Positions 14,828 to 23,184 of a stretch of 31,722 bases of DNA are shown here, one piece after another. The DNA is taken from assembly GCA_937958475.1 (NCBI GenBank), contig CALFXR010000040.1, positions 1 through 31,722 on the forward strand. Direction: 5' to 3'. The notes beneath the pieces were generated by a model. The model was not told the origin of the DNA and did no database searches. It saw only the letters and a program-made list of their open reading frames with translations. Both the position numbers and the translations under genes were made by a program. This stretch comes from an uncultured Mesorhizobium sp. GTDB taxonomy: Bacteria > Pseudomonadota > Alphaproteobacteria > Rhizobiales > Rhizobiaceae. Every line of letters begins with the position of its first letter. The stretch's first letter is position 1.

Positions 14828-16702
14828 ATGGCCGTGCCTTATCCATTCCTTAAACGCTGGGATGAGAGGGTCTTGGCAATAAACAGCGATCCGCGAAGCG
14901 GGCTGAGGCGAGTGCGTGCGTTGAGCGTGTCGGCGACCAGGATATCGGAAGTGCTGACCGGTTTTGCGGCCGGATGCGATCGCCTGCTGCATCCTTCGGT
15001 TGCAGCGGGTCACGACCGCGCCCGTCAGCGCCGGCTGGTCGGGGTGCTGCTGTCCGGCCCCTTCCTCTTCGCCGCCGCCGCGGCGCCGCTGTTCATCCCC
15101 GCCTTCGGTACCGCGGTCGCCCTCGCCCTGGTCTGCGCCATCTTCGCCGGGGCCTTCCTGGCGACCGCCTCGCTGTCGGCCACCGGCGACGACAACGTCG
15201 CCGGTTCCGCGGCGCTGGTGCTTGCCGTCGCCGCCGGCGGGCTGATCATCGCGGCGGGCGGCGGGCTCACCTCGCCGCTGGCGCTGCTGGCGCTGGCGCC
15301 CCTGCTCGAGGCCCGCTGGATCCGCGGAACGCGGCGGGCGGCCGCAGCCGGCGCCGCGGCCGGAGCCGCCATACTCGTCGTCCAGGCCCTGCTGGCGTCT
15401 TCGGTGCCGATCTCCGCGGCGGCGCCCGAAGCCTGGCACTGGATCGCGCCGCTGGCATACCTGGCGACGGTCTTCGTCCGTCTCCCCCTCCATGATCGGG
15501 CCGACGCGGCGGCAACGGGCGCGGCGACGGCGATCGAGGAACTGCTCGACGGCGTCAGGCTGAAACTGGCCCGCTCGGGCGAGGTGACCGACGCCTCGGA
15601 CGACGCGCGCGGGCTGCTCGGCCTCGCGCCGGAACTGCTGCTCGGCAACAGCTTCTTCGACCGCATCCACGTCGCCGACCGTATCCCCTATCTCGCCGCG
15701 ATCGCCGATCTGCGCGAGGGCGCGACGCGCCGCCGCTGCGAGCTGCGCATCCGGCTGCCGCGCACGCCGGGCGAAGCCGTGTCGGAGAACTTCCATCCGT
15801 TCCGCCTCGACCTGGCGCGGCCGTCGTCGGGAACGGACTTCGTCGGCCTGCTTTCCGACCGCGGCGAGGTCGAGGAACTGCGCGCCATCCTCGACAAGGC
15901 GCGGACCAAGGCCGACGGCGGCGAGATCGCCAAGGGCCGGTTCCTCGCCACGGTCAGCCACGAACTGCGCACGCCGCTCAACGCCATCATCGGCTTTTCC
16001 GACATGATGCTGGAAGGCGTGTGCGGGACGGTGAGCGACGCACGCCAGCGCGAATATGTCGGCATCATCAAGGATTCGGGCAACCACCTGCTCGACGTCG
16101 TCAACGCCATCCTCGACGTCTCGAAGATCGAATCGGGCGCCTACGACGTCTCGCCCGAGCCCTTCCGCTTCCGCGAGACCGCGGAGATGTGCCGCTCGAT
16201 GATGGCCCTCCAGGCCGAGGCCAAGGGCATCGCCTTCGACGTCCAGGTGGCGCCGACGGTGGGCGAGATCGTCGCCGACCGGCGCTCCGTGCGCCAGATG
16301 CTGATCAACCTGATCTCCAACGCGATCAAGTTCACGCCGGCGGGCGGGCGCGTCACGCTCTCGGCGAGCCGGCTGGGCAACCGCATCCATTTCCAGGTCA
16401 GCGACACGGGAATCGGCATCGCCGCGGACGATCTCGACCGGCTCGGCGAGCCGTTCACCCAGGTGCAGAACGACTACACGCGCCAGTTCGAGGGAACCGG
16501 GCTCGGCCTGTCGCTGGTCAAGGGGCTGGTGAGGCTGCACGGCGGCACCATGACCATCGAGAGCGCGCCGGGCGCCGGCACCACCGTCGCCATCACCCTG
16601 CCCGTCGACGGCTACCGCGCGCCGGCGAACGGCGAGATCGTGCCGATCGCATCGCTGAAGAAGAGAGACGACCGAGATGCCACGCTCCGCAAGATCGCGT
16701 GA
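14828..16702 (+). CDS. Membrane PAS sensor histidine kinase, DivJ-like
   Basis: A 624-residue inner-membrane kinase. Hydrophobic segments fill about residues 70-220 (five or six helices). A PAS-like region (235-345) follows, then the H box FLATVSHELRTPLNAIIGFS with H378, the N box around LINLISNAIKFTP, the G1 box DTGIGI, the F box and the G2 box GTGLGLSLVKG. The layout of multiple N-terminal helices, PAS and HATPase matches DivJ, the cell-cycle kinase that phosphorylates DivK and PleD in alphaproteobacteria; the assignment is by architecture and neighbourhood only, and another PleC/DivJ-group kinase is possible. It has no receiver domain, so phosphate goes to a separate regulator. Its end overlaps the next gene by 26 bases. 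Confidence 0.93.
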   Translation: MAVPYPFLKRWDERVLAINSDPRSGLRRVRALSVSATRISEVLTGFAAGCDRLLHPSVAAGHDRARQRRLVGVLLSGPFLFAAAAAPLFIPAFGTAVALALVCAIFAGAFLATASLSATGDDNVAGSAALVLAVAAGGLIIAAGGGLTSPLALLALAPLLEARWIRGTRRAAAAGAAAGAAILVVQALLASSVPISAAAPEAWHWIAPLAYLATVFVRLPLHDRADAAATGAATAIEELLDGVRLKLARSGEVTDASDDARGLLGLAPELLLGNSFFDRIHVADRIPYLAAIADLREGATRRRCELRIRLPRTPGEAVSENFHPFRLDLARPSSGTDFVGLLSDRGEVEELRAILDKARTKADGGEIAKGRFLATVSHELRTPLNAIIGFSDMMLEGVCGTVSDARQREYVGIIKDSGNHLLDVVNAILDVSKIESGAYDVSPEPFRFRETAEMCRSMMALQAEAKGIAFDVQVAPTVGEIVADRRSVRQMLINLISNAIKFTPAGGRVTLSASRLGNRIHFQVSDTGIGIAADDLDRLGEPFTQVQNDYTRQFEGTGLGLSLVKGLVRLHGGTMTIESAPGAGTTVAITLPVDGYRAPANGEIVPIASLKKRDDRDATLRKIA

Positions 16703-17507
16703 TTTCGAAGAGGAGCCGGACGGCTTCGTCGGGCGCGGCGCGGCCGCGGTCGGCGGCGCGATCGCGCGCAATCCGACCCTGGTCGGCAGCACGACGGCGT
16801 TTCTCGTGGCGCTCGCCTACGTCTCGGCGAACGCGTTGTGGTACCAGCCGCATTTCCATTCGGGGGCCTTCTTCGCCACCCGCGACCGGGTCGCGATCGG
16901 CCCGCGCCTCGACACCGCCCCGGAGCCGCGCGCCGGCGAGACGACCATCCATATCGAGCGGACACAGGCGCCGGTCGTCGCGCGCCCGGCCGATCCCGAG
17001 GTCGAGCGCATCCAGAGCATCCTGCACGACCTCGGCTTCTACAAGGGAACCGTGGACGGGCTGACGGGGCCGGCGACGCGCGCGGCGGTGGCGGCATACC
17101 AGAAGACGGTCGGCCTCGCCGAGACCGGCGAGGTCGACGCGACGCTGCTCGATCAGCTCGGCGCCGGGACGACGACGGCCGGCATCACGCCGCGCCCGGC
17201 GCCTGCTCCGCGCAACGAACCGGCCGCGGCGGCGCCGAAGACGGCGACACCGGTCGTGCTGCCGGCCGTGGTGCCCGCGCCGGGCGCCGGCGCCGTGCGT
17301 GCGGCGCGCGAACCCGATCCGCGCATCGTCAAGATCCAGGCCGGGCTGAAGGCCTTCGGCAACGACGGCATCGAGCTCGACGGCGTCGTCGGCTCGCGGA
17401 CAAAGGCGGCGATCAAGGAGTTCCAGACCCTGTTCGGCCTGCCGGTCACCGGCGAGCCCGACGAGACGCTGTATGCGAAGATGCGCGAGACCGGCTTGAC
17501 GAACTGA
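16677..17507 (+). CDS. Peptidoglycan-binding domain protein
   Basis: A 276-residue protein. A single hydrophobic helix at about residues 35-55 anchors it in the inner membrane. Two PG_binding_1 repeats are visible: residues about 108-160 (VERIQSILHDLGFYKGTVDG, then GPATRAAVAAYQ) and 215-272 (VKIQAGLKAFGNDGIELDG, then SRTKAAIKEFQ), joined by an Ala/Pro-rich linker. It probably contacts the cell wall from the periplasm. Its start lies inside the last 26 bases of the kinase gene, so the two are translationally coupled; the protein may position or inform the kinase, which is inference. Confidence 0.9.
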   Translation: MPRSARSRDFEEEPDGFVGRGAAAVGGAIARNPTLVGSTTAFLVALAYVSANALWYQPHFHSGAFFATRDRVAIGPRLDTAPEPRAGETTIHIERTQAPVVARPADPEVERIQSILHDLGFYKGTVDGLTGPATRAAVAAYQKTVGLAETGEVDATLLDQLGAGTTTAGITPRPAPAPRNEPAAAAPKTATPVVLPAVVPAPGAGAVRAAREPDPRIVKIQAGLKAFGNDGIELDGVVGSRTKAAIKEFQTLFGLPVTGEPDETLYAKMRETGLTN

Positions 17508-17603
17508 CGTCGCCGATTTCCGATCGGTCGACGCCGCAGCGGACATCCGCAGCGGACGGCGGGACTTCCGCGACCACCACCCCGAAGGACGGTGCCGGAG
17601 CGC

Positions 17604-17951
17604 ATGCGAGTAACGACAGAATTCTTCGTCTCGGCCCTGATCCGGCGCGTGTTCGGGGAGGGCGGCTTCGCGGCGGTCATCCGCCGCGGGGCCGCGGAGG
17701 CCGGCGCGGTGTTCATCGTGACGCGCGGCCGCACCGGCGAGGCCGCGCTCTACGGACCGGCGGCGCAGAGCGCCTACGGCACGGAGCCCGGAGGCGGCAG
17801 GCTGTTCACGCTGCTGGGCGGGGATCTCGACGAGCGGTCGCTGGAGGATCGCCTGGCCCGCGAACAGCGCTTCGACAGCGACATCTGGGTGGTCGAGCTA
17901 GAACCCGGATCGACGCCGCTCGGCGAACTCGTCGAGCTTACGAAGCCCTGA
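17604..17951 (+). CDS. DUF1491 family protein
   Basis: A 115-residue protein of the alphaproteobacterial DUF1491 family, recognisable by MRVTTEFFVSALIRRVFGEG, the AVFIVTRG strand, and the conserved LAREQRFDSDIWVVELE near the end. The function is unknown. The start is taken at the ATG at 17604 because family members begin here; a GTG at 17592 in the same frame is possible. It follows the peptidoglycan-binding gene by about 100 bases and its end overlaps the convergent DUF2336 gene by 14 bases. Confidence 0.82.
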   Translation: MRVTTEFFVSALIRRVFGEGGFAAVIRRGAAEAGAVFIVTRGRTGEAALYGPAAQSAYGTEPGGGRLFTLLGGDLDERSLEDRLAREQRFDSDIWVVELEPGSTPLGELVELTKP

Positions 17952-18978
17952 GCCGGTCGTTGCCGGGAAGCCGGTTGCCGTTGTCGCCGGATTTCGCGGC
18001 CGGCGCCGCGGCCATGGCGTCGGCGAGGGTCTCGGCCCGCCAGCCGCGCAGACGGTCGCGGGCCTTCTCGGGGTGGCAGAGCTCGTAGCGGTCGACGAAC
18101 AGCCGCACGCTCTCGGCGTGGCCGAACATCGACGGATAGACGGCGAGAACGACGAGCAGGGCGCCCTCGGTGTCGATCTCGAGGGCGCGCAGCGCCAGCA
18201 CGAGATCGGTGTAGGCCGACGCCGTGGCGATCGCCTTCGCCTGGCGGAAGCCGATGCCGAGCGCGTCGGCGAGCGCCGTCTGGAAGAACGCGGGGTTTCC
18301 CGTCAGCGCGGTCGCGCGCAGCCGGCCGTAGGCGGCGGGCCGCGGCAGGCGCTCCTCCTCCGGGAGCATGCTGCGCGGCGCCTGGTCACCCGCCGGCAGC
18401 ATCATGGAGCGCAGCCGGTCGCGGACCGCTTCGGCGTTGGTCCGGACCGGCTGTTCGGTCGGGACCGGCGGCAGTTCGGGATCGGCCATGACTGGGCTCT
18501 GCTCTTCTTCGGGGAGTTCGACTTGTGCCAGCTCAGGCGGCGGCGGCGCATCTTCCGCGCGCGCCGGGCGATCGAGCGCGCGGACCAGGCTGGCGATCGC
18601 CGGATTGAGGACCTTGCGCCGCGCGATGGCGCGCGCGTGGGACAGGCCGTGGCGGCTGATGATCGCCAGGAGGTCGATGTCGCTCAGCGCCGGAGAGCGG
18701 ATGAGAAGCGGCGCGGCGACGTCGACCGGCTCCTCGCAGAGCCGGCGCACCAGCGTCGCGGGCGGATTGGGCAGTTCCGACAGGACCGCGGCGACGTAGC
18801 GCCGCGATTCCGCGCTGACGGAGGCGAAGAGGGGCAGCACGAGGTCTTCCAGCTGCAGCGTCTCGCGCCGGGACGGCCGCGGCAGCGCGCAGTAGGCGGA
18901 GACGGCCGCGCGGAACAGGCGGTCGGTCCTGGCTGGCAGGGATCGGTTGGCGATCTGCCTGAAATCGGAGGATGGCAC
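17938..18978 (-). CDS. DUF2336 domain-containing protein
   Basis: A 346-residue cytoplasmic protein of the alphaproteobacterial DUF2336 family. The helical-repeat-like N-terminal half (about 1-135) contains the typical FASVSAESRRYVAAVLSELP and IRSPALSDIDLLAII. A Pro/Glu-rich linker (136-200) leads to a second helical part (210-320) with GNPAFFQTALADALGI. The function is unknown; some family members sit beside flagellar or cell-cycle genes. A near CtrA-box (19075-19089) lies about 100 bases upstream, so cell-cycle control is possible. Confidence 0.82.
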   Translation of the reverse strand: MPSSDFRQIANRSLPARTDRLFRAAVSAYCALPRPSRRETLQLEDLVLPLFASVSAESRRYVAAVLSELPNPPATLVRRLCEEPVDVAAPLLIRSPALSDIDLLAIISRHGLSHARAIARRKVLNPAIASLVRALDRPARAEDAPPPPELAQVELPEEEQSPVMADPELPPVPTEQPVRTNAEAVRDRLRSMMLPAGDQAPRSMLPEEERLPRPAAYGRLRATALTGNPAFFQTALADALGIGFRQAKAIATASAYTDLVLALRALEIDTEGALLVVLAVYPSMFGHAESVRLFVDRYELCHPEKARDRLRGWRAETLADAMAAAPAAKSGDNGNRLPGNDRLRAS

Positions 18979-19060
18979 GGTGTACGCCTGACGCTACGTT
19001 ACGCTCGGAAGGGCGCGGAGGCCGGCCGTATCCCGCCTCCATTCCGTCCCGAGGGCAACT

Positions 19061-19378
19061 CTAGCCGATACCCGTTAGCCGATTGTTAATCATGGGAGGG
19101 CGAAGCGCCGGCTTGCGCCCGGAAACCCGCTCGATCGCGTCGAGTGTGGCCTCCACCTCGCGGCGCAGCATCCTCCTCGCAGCAGACGCCCGCGGCGTCA
19201 TGCCGAGCTCGATCAGGAGGGTCATCAGCCGCGCCTCGAGCTCGGTCCTGCTGCCCGGATCGGACACCCTCCCGCCGGCCTTCATGGACGTGCGCACGAT
19301 GTCCTCGGCCATGAGCTCCGCACCGCCGCCGACGAGGGCGCGGAGCTTGACAAGGGCGGTGCGGTACACGGCGGCCAT
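19061..19378 (-). CDS. Hypothetical protein, 105 residues
   Basis: I do not recognise this gene. The ATG at 19378 is preceded by a good ribosome site (aaggga on the reverse strand) and the protein MAAVYRTALVKLRALVGGGA... is mostly helical with alternating charged and hydrophobic residues, no signal peptide and no cysteine. It is 82 bases upstream of the DUF2336 gene on the same strand, so the two may be co-transcribed. The open frame to 19432 is longer but lacks a ribosome site. Codon use matches the neighbours, supporting a native gene. Confidence 0.57.
   Translation of the reverse strand: MAAVYRTALVKLRALVGGGAELMAEDIVRTSMKAGGRVSDPGSRTELEARLMTLLIELGMTPRASAARRMLRREVEATLDAIERVSGRKPALRPPMINNRLTGIG
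19075..19089 (-). promoter_or_regulatory. Near CtrA-box upstream of DUF2336
   Basis: On the reverse strand this reads TTAA-N7-CTAA (forward ttag 19075-19078, seven bases, ttaa 19086-19089), one mismatch from the CtrA consensus TTAA-N7-TTAA. It lies at the 3' end of the upstream gene and about 100 bases before the DUF2336 start. Confidence 0.3.
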
Positions 19379-19464
19379 GAGCGGTCCCTTGCGAGTTCGG
19401 TTCGTTCCGATCAAGCGGAAAAATGGTACCATTCGACCTTTTGACTAGAGGCGGGCAAAAGTAT

Positions 19465-19473
19465 TGTGGAAAA
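19465..19473 (-). promoter_or_regulatory. DnaA-box-like 9-mer
   Basis: tgtggaaaa at 19465-19473 is the reverse complement of ttttccaca, which fits the relaxed consensus TTWTNCACA. It lies about 70 bases before the CtrA-type site and 150 bases before the 61-residue ORF. It could be chance. Confidence 0.28.
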
Positions 19474-19541
19474 ATGCCCACTTCCGCGGCTTTTCGCCCG
19501 TTCCGCGGCGCGGCTGCGGGGGAAAGTGCGGCGCGGCGGCC

Positions 19542-19556
19542 TTAAGGTGCTGTTAA
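19542..19556 (+). promoter_or_regulatory. CtrA-box (TTAA-N7-TTAA)
   Basis: ttaa at 19542-19545 and ttaa at 19553-19556 are separated by exactly seven bases (ggtgctg), the full consensus for the alphaproteobacterial cell-cycle regulator CtrA. It lies 70 bases upstream of the small ORF at 19627, in a very GC-rich setting where two such tetramers are unlikely by chance. Confidence 0.55.
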
Positions 19557-19626
19557 CCGTGAGGTGTCCTAATCATGTCGGAGGCGTTGCGTTGTAGCTC
19601 CGGTCTGACCGAGAGGGCGCGAAGTC

Positions 19627-19812
19627 ATGGGTGCGATACTGCCGTTCGTGGCGCGCGACGCGTCACGCAAGTCCACCAAATCCCCGGCGGGCGGGGAAGG
19701 GGCGATCATCATCTTCCCGGGTGTCCGCTACGAAAGGCCGTGGAAGGCGGACGACGCCGCCTCGCTGGCCAAGGCGACGGCCGTCAGGGACATGGGACCG
19801 TCGAAGCGCTGA
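19627..19812 (+). CDS. Small conserved-looking protein, 61 residues
   Basis: A short basic protein (MGAILPFVARDASRKSTKSP...) with a conserved-looking core IIIFPGVRYERPW that I have the impression of seeing in other rhizobial small proteins. It has no signal peptide or membrane segment. The function is unknown. The ATG at 19627 is preceded by a weak gagggcg ribosome site, and a perfect CtrA-box lies 70 bases upstream, suggesting a cell-cycle-timed transcript. It converges on the DUF1254 gene with a 13-base gap. Confidence 0.57.
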   Translation: MGAILPFVARDASRKSTKSPAGGEGAIIIFPGVRYERPWKADDAASLAKATAVRDMGPSKR

Positions 19813-19825
19813 CCGCGGCGACGCC

Positions 19826-20368
19826 CTATTCGGCGGAGCAGGCGAGCGCGCCGAGCTGTCCGGCGACGGTCGGCAGCCAGCTCGGATCCGGCACGAACCC
19901 GCGCACGACCGCGATGCCCTCGCCGAGCTCGGCCTCGACGAACACCGATTCCGCATAGGCCTGGGGCAGGTCCTTGCGCACCTCGAGCATCTGGGCGGGC
20001 GTCAGCACGACGAGATCGAGCATGCCGGCGCTCGAGGAGCGATCGTTGAAGGAATAGATGTTGCGGCCGCCGCGATCGTAGACGGACACCGACCAGTAGG
20101 GCAGGTGGCCGACGCCGCGGATATGGGCGATCCCGTCATTGAGGTCGAACCGGCAGGCGACGGCCTGGAAGAGCGGGTCCGCGGAGCGCAGAACACGCCG
20201 GTCCGCCTCGGCGCCGTAGAGCGGCGTGACGACGTAGGGGCCACCCCTCTGGGACAGGCGCGACCAGGCGTCCCTGTCCGAGACCACGGGCAGCAGCAGA
20301 AGGACCGCGATGTGCACGATACCAGCCCCGACGAGTCCGACCAGGACGATGTAGAGCAGCCTAAGCAT
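19826..20368 (-). CDS. DUF1254 domain-containing membrane protein
   Basis: A 180-residue protein with an N-terminal hydrophobic anchor (about residues 3-28, LLYIVLVGLVGAGIVHIAVL) and a DUF1254-like periplasmic part with YWSVSVYDRGGRNIYSFND. In many bacteria DUF1254 and DUF1214 are halves of one larger protein; here they are separate genes that overlap by 8 bases, so they likely act together. The function is unknown. Confidence 0.82.
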   Translation of the reverse strand: MLRLLYIVLVGLVGAGIVHIAVLLLLPVVSDRDAWSRLSQRGGPYVVTPLYGAEADRRVLRSADPLFQAVACRFDLNDGIAHIRGVGHLPYWSVSVYDRGGRNIYSFNDRSSSAGMLDLVVLTPAQMLEVRKDLPQAYAESVFVEAELGEGIAVVRGFVPDPSWLPTVAGQLGALACSAE

Positions 20369-20942
20369 CGCAGCCGGCCCTCAGGACCTGCGGCAGCTCG
20401 AAGGCGCTCAGCCCCGATCCGCCGGTCACCGGCGTGTCGTAGAGCGTGAGCACCAGCGCCAGCGGACCGGCGCCGCCGATCCTGACCCAGTTGCCCTGCA
20501 CCGGATGGGGACCGACGGCGATGGCGAAGGAATTGTCCGCCTTTCGCAGGATCTGCCGCGACTGGACCGCGGAGGCGCCGCCGCCCTGGTCGAGCGCCAC
20601 CAGCGCCTCGTCGGCGGCAAAGAGCGTCCAGAACCGCGCCGTGGGCGTGACCCCCTCGATCCGGTAGTCGCACTCGCGGCGAAGCCGGTTGCCGGCCGAA
20701 TCCCGGTCGGCGATGAAGGCGAGCCCTTCGGCCCGGCCGAGCGGCAGGACGCCGTCGCGGGCGATGCGGGCCTTGGCGTAGGGATCGGCTTCCGGCGTGC
20801 CGATGGTCGGGAAGGCGGTCCAGCCGCCGACGGTGAGCGCCCCGATGCCCTCCTGCGCCCGCAGCACGTACCAGACGCTTGCGGTTCCGCCGCCGATGGC
20901 GATGGCGATGACGACGAGGAAGGAGACGATGCGCAGGATCAT
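20361..20942 (-). CDS. DUF1214 domain-containing membrane protein
   Basis: A 193-residue protein with an N-terminal membrane helix (about residues 3-27) and a DUF1214-type beta-rich domain, seen in FWTLFAADEALVAL, GPHPVQGNWVRIGGAGPLAL and LVLTLYDTPV. It is translationally coupled to the DUF1254 gene by an 8-base overlap. It starts 85 bases after the penicillin-binding protein gene on the same strand, so a shared transcript is possible. The function is unknown. Confidence 0.83.
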   Translation of the reverse strand: MILRIVSFLVVIAIAIGGGTASVWYVLRAQEGIGALTVGGWTAFPTIGTPEADPYAKARIARDGVLPLGRAEGLAFIADRDSAGNRLRRECDYRIEGVTPTARFWTLFAADEALVALDQGGGASAVQSRQILRKADNSFAIAVGPHPVQGNWVRIGGAGPLALVLTLYDTPVTGGSGLSAFELPQVLRAGCDA

Positions 20943-21027
20943 GTGGCGGGCCGGCCGGTTGCCCGGTGGGGATAGCGCAGCATCACGAGACGGCGCAAGC
21001 GCCGTCCCCCGGGGAACGGTGCGCCCA

Positions 21028-23184
21028 TCACAACGCCGAGAGGGTCTCGGGTTCGGGGGGCGCGTCGAGCGCGGGCGCGCTGCGGAAGAGTTCGACGATC
21101 TCGTGGAGCACGCGCGTGGTCGCTGCCGAAAGCACCGGCGGCCTCTCCGCCTCGGCGGCCCCGGCTTCCGCCGCCTTCGTCTCCGCTTCCTTCTCCGCCC
21201 TGGCCACGGCCGTTTCGTCGAGGAACGGCCTTTCTATGCCCGGAATCGGCTTCAACTCGATGTTCTGGTGGGCATAGGCCATCAGCCTTTGCCACGTCAT
21301 CGCGGGGAGGGAGCCGCCGGTCATGTTGCGGGTGGAGGTGAAGTCGTCGTTGCCCATCCACACGGCGGCGACGTAGTTGCCGGTGAAGCCGACATACCAG
21401 GCGTCGCGGTAGGACTGCGTCGTGCCGGTCTTGCCGGCCGAGCGGATGCCGGGAAGGGCGGCGCGGCGCGCCGTGCCGATCTCCGGCACCTGGACGAGGA
21501 TCGAGTTCATCGACGCCAGCGCCTGTTCCGACAGCACGCGCACCGGCTCGGGCGCGTCGCGCGAATGGTCCCAGACGACCTGGCCGCCATGGGTCAGCAG
21601 CTGGGTGATGCCGTGGCGAATGCCGGCATAGCCGCCGTCGGCGAACACCGAATAGCCCGTCGCCTGGTCCATCACGGTCATGCCCGACGTGCCCAGCACC
21701 ATGGTCTTGTGCTCGTTGAGCGGCGATTCGACGCCCATCGCCTTGGTCATCTCGACGATCGGCCCGATGCCGAGATGGTCCTTGGCGAGGCGGACCGGCA
21801 CGGTGTTGATCGACTTGACCAGCGCCGTGGTCAGGGTGACGCGCCCGGCGTAGCCGCGCCCGTAGTTCTTCGGCGACCAGCCGTTCCAGGTGATCGGCCC
21901 GTCGGAGACGACCGAATCGGGGGTGAAGCCGTTCTCCATCGCGGTCGCATAGACATAGGGCTTGAACGAGGAACCGGCCTGGCGCAGCGCCCGGGTGGCG
22001 CGGTTGAACTGGCTGGCGCCGTAGTCGCGGCCGCCGACGATGGCGCGCACGGCGCCGTTGGTCTCCATCAGCACGATGGCGCCCTCGGTGACGCCGTATT
22101 CCTTGCCGTACTGGCGCAGGTGGAACTCGAGCGATTCCTCGGCGGCGTCCTGCAGGTTGGCGTCGAAGGTGGTGCGCGCCACCATCGTGTGCACGCCGAC
22201 CTTCTCGGCGACCTGCTTGGCCTCCTCGAAGGCCCAGTCGAGGAAGTAGTCGGGGCTCTTCTGGTCGCCGCGGTCGACGATGCCGGCCGGGTGGAGCCGC
22301 GCCGAGAGCACCTGGCCCTCGGTGAGGAAGCCGCCCTGGACCATGTTGGTGAGCACCTCGTTGGCGCGGGCGCGCGCCGCCGGCAGGTTGATGTGCGGCG
22401 CGTATTTCGCCGGCGCCTTGAACAGGCCGGCGAGCATGGCCGCCTCGGCCAGCGTCAGGTCCTTGATCTGCTTGCCGAAATAGAAGTCGGCCGCGGCCGT
22501 GATGCCGAACGTGCCGCCGCCCATGTAGGCGCGGTCGAGATAGAGCTGGAGGATCTCCTTCTTGGAGAGGTTCATCTCCAGCCACACCGAGAGGAAGGCT
22601 TCCTTGATCTTGCGCTCGAAGGTGCGCTCGTTGGTGAGGAACAGGTTCTTGGCGAGCTGCTGGGTCAGCGTCGAGCCGCCCTGGACGACGGAGTTGGCGC
22701 GCACGTTCTCGCTCATGGCGCGCGCCAGGCCGAAGAAGTCGATGCCCCAGTGATCGAAGAAGCGGCGGTCCTCGGTGGCGAGCACGGCCTTGATGACGTG
22801 GTCCGGCATCTCGTCGACCGGCACGGAGTCGCGCTGGATGATGCCGCGCTGGCCGATCTCGTTGCCGTAGCGGTCGAGGAAGGTGACGGCGAAGTCGCCC
22901 TGGTTGCGCCAGTCGCCGGCGGTCTCCTCGAAGGCGGGCATGGCCAGCGCCAGCATGACGATGGCGCCGCCGGTGCCGAGCGTGGCGGCCTCGCTGGACA
23001 GTTCGAAGAACCAGCGCCGCCAGCCGGTGACGCGGAAGCGGCGGAAGAAGATGGTGACCGATTCCCACAGCTCGCCGGCCCTGAAGCCGGCGTCGTAGAG
23101 GGTGGAATCGATCCACGCGTCGAGCGCCAGAAGGCGGCCCGCCTTCGGGGCACGCGGTTTGCGCGGTTCGAACGGATTGTCCAT
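21028..23184 (-). CDS. Class A penicillin-binding protein (GT51 plus transpeptidase)
   Basis: A 718-residue bifunctional cell-wall synthase. After a short cytoplasmic part and a membrane helix (about 69-87), the glycosyltransferase domain shows ATEDRRFFDHWG with catalytic E138, GGSTLTQQLAKNL (169-181) and KKEILQLYLDRAYMG. The transpeptidase domain shows SSFK (S405 to K408), SIN (S458 to N460) and KTGT (585-588). It polymerises lipid II and cross-links peptidoglycan on the outer face of the inner membrane. It lacks the extra OB-fold insert of the longest PBP1A proteins. The start at 23184 (MDNPFEPRKP) is chosen because upstream sequence is low-complexity; a poorly visible ribosome site leaves some doubt. 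Confidence 0.96.
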   Translation of the reverse strand: MDNPFEPRKPRAPKAGRLLALDAWIDSTLYDAGFRAGELWESVTIFFRRFRVTGWRRWFFELSSEAATLGTGGAIVMLALAMPAFEETAGDWRNQGDFAVTFLDRYGNEIGQRGIIQRDSVPVDEMPDHVIKAVLATEDRRFFDHWGIDFFGLARAMSENVRANSVVQGGSTLTQQLAKNLFLTNERTFERKIKEAFLSVWLEMNLSKKEILQLYLDRAYMGGGTFGITAAADFYFGKQIKDLTLAEAAMLAGLFKAPAKYAPHINLPAARARANEVLTNMVQGGFLTEGQVLSARLHPAGIVDRGDQKSPDYFLDWAFEEAKQVAEKVGVHTMVARTTFDANLQDAAEESLEFHLRQYGKEYGVTEGAIVLMETNGAVRAIVGGRDYGASQFNRATRALRQAGSSFKPYVYATAMENGFTPDSVVSDGPITWNGWSPKNYGRGYAGRVTLTTALVKSINTVPVRLAKDHLGIGPIVEMTKAMGVESPLNEHKTMVLGTSGMTVMDQATGYSVFADGGYAGIRHGITQLLTHGGQVVWDHSRDAPEPVRVLSEQALASMNSILVQVPEIGTARRAALPGIRSAGKTGTTQSYRDAWYVGFTGNYVAAVWMGNDDFTSTRNMTGGSLPAMTWQRLMAYAHQNIELKPIPGIERPFLDETAVARAEKEAETKAAEAGAAEAERPPVLSAATTRVLHEIVELFRSAPALDAPPEPETLSAL

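Noticed and set aside
19379..19626. Replication origin
   Set aside because: One CtrA-box and one relaxed DnaA-box are too few, no A+T-rich unwinding element is present, and the gap is only 248 bases.
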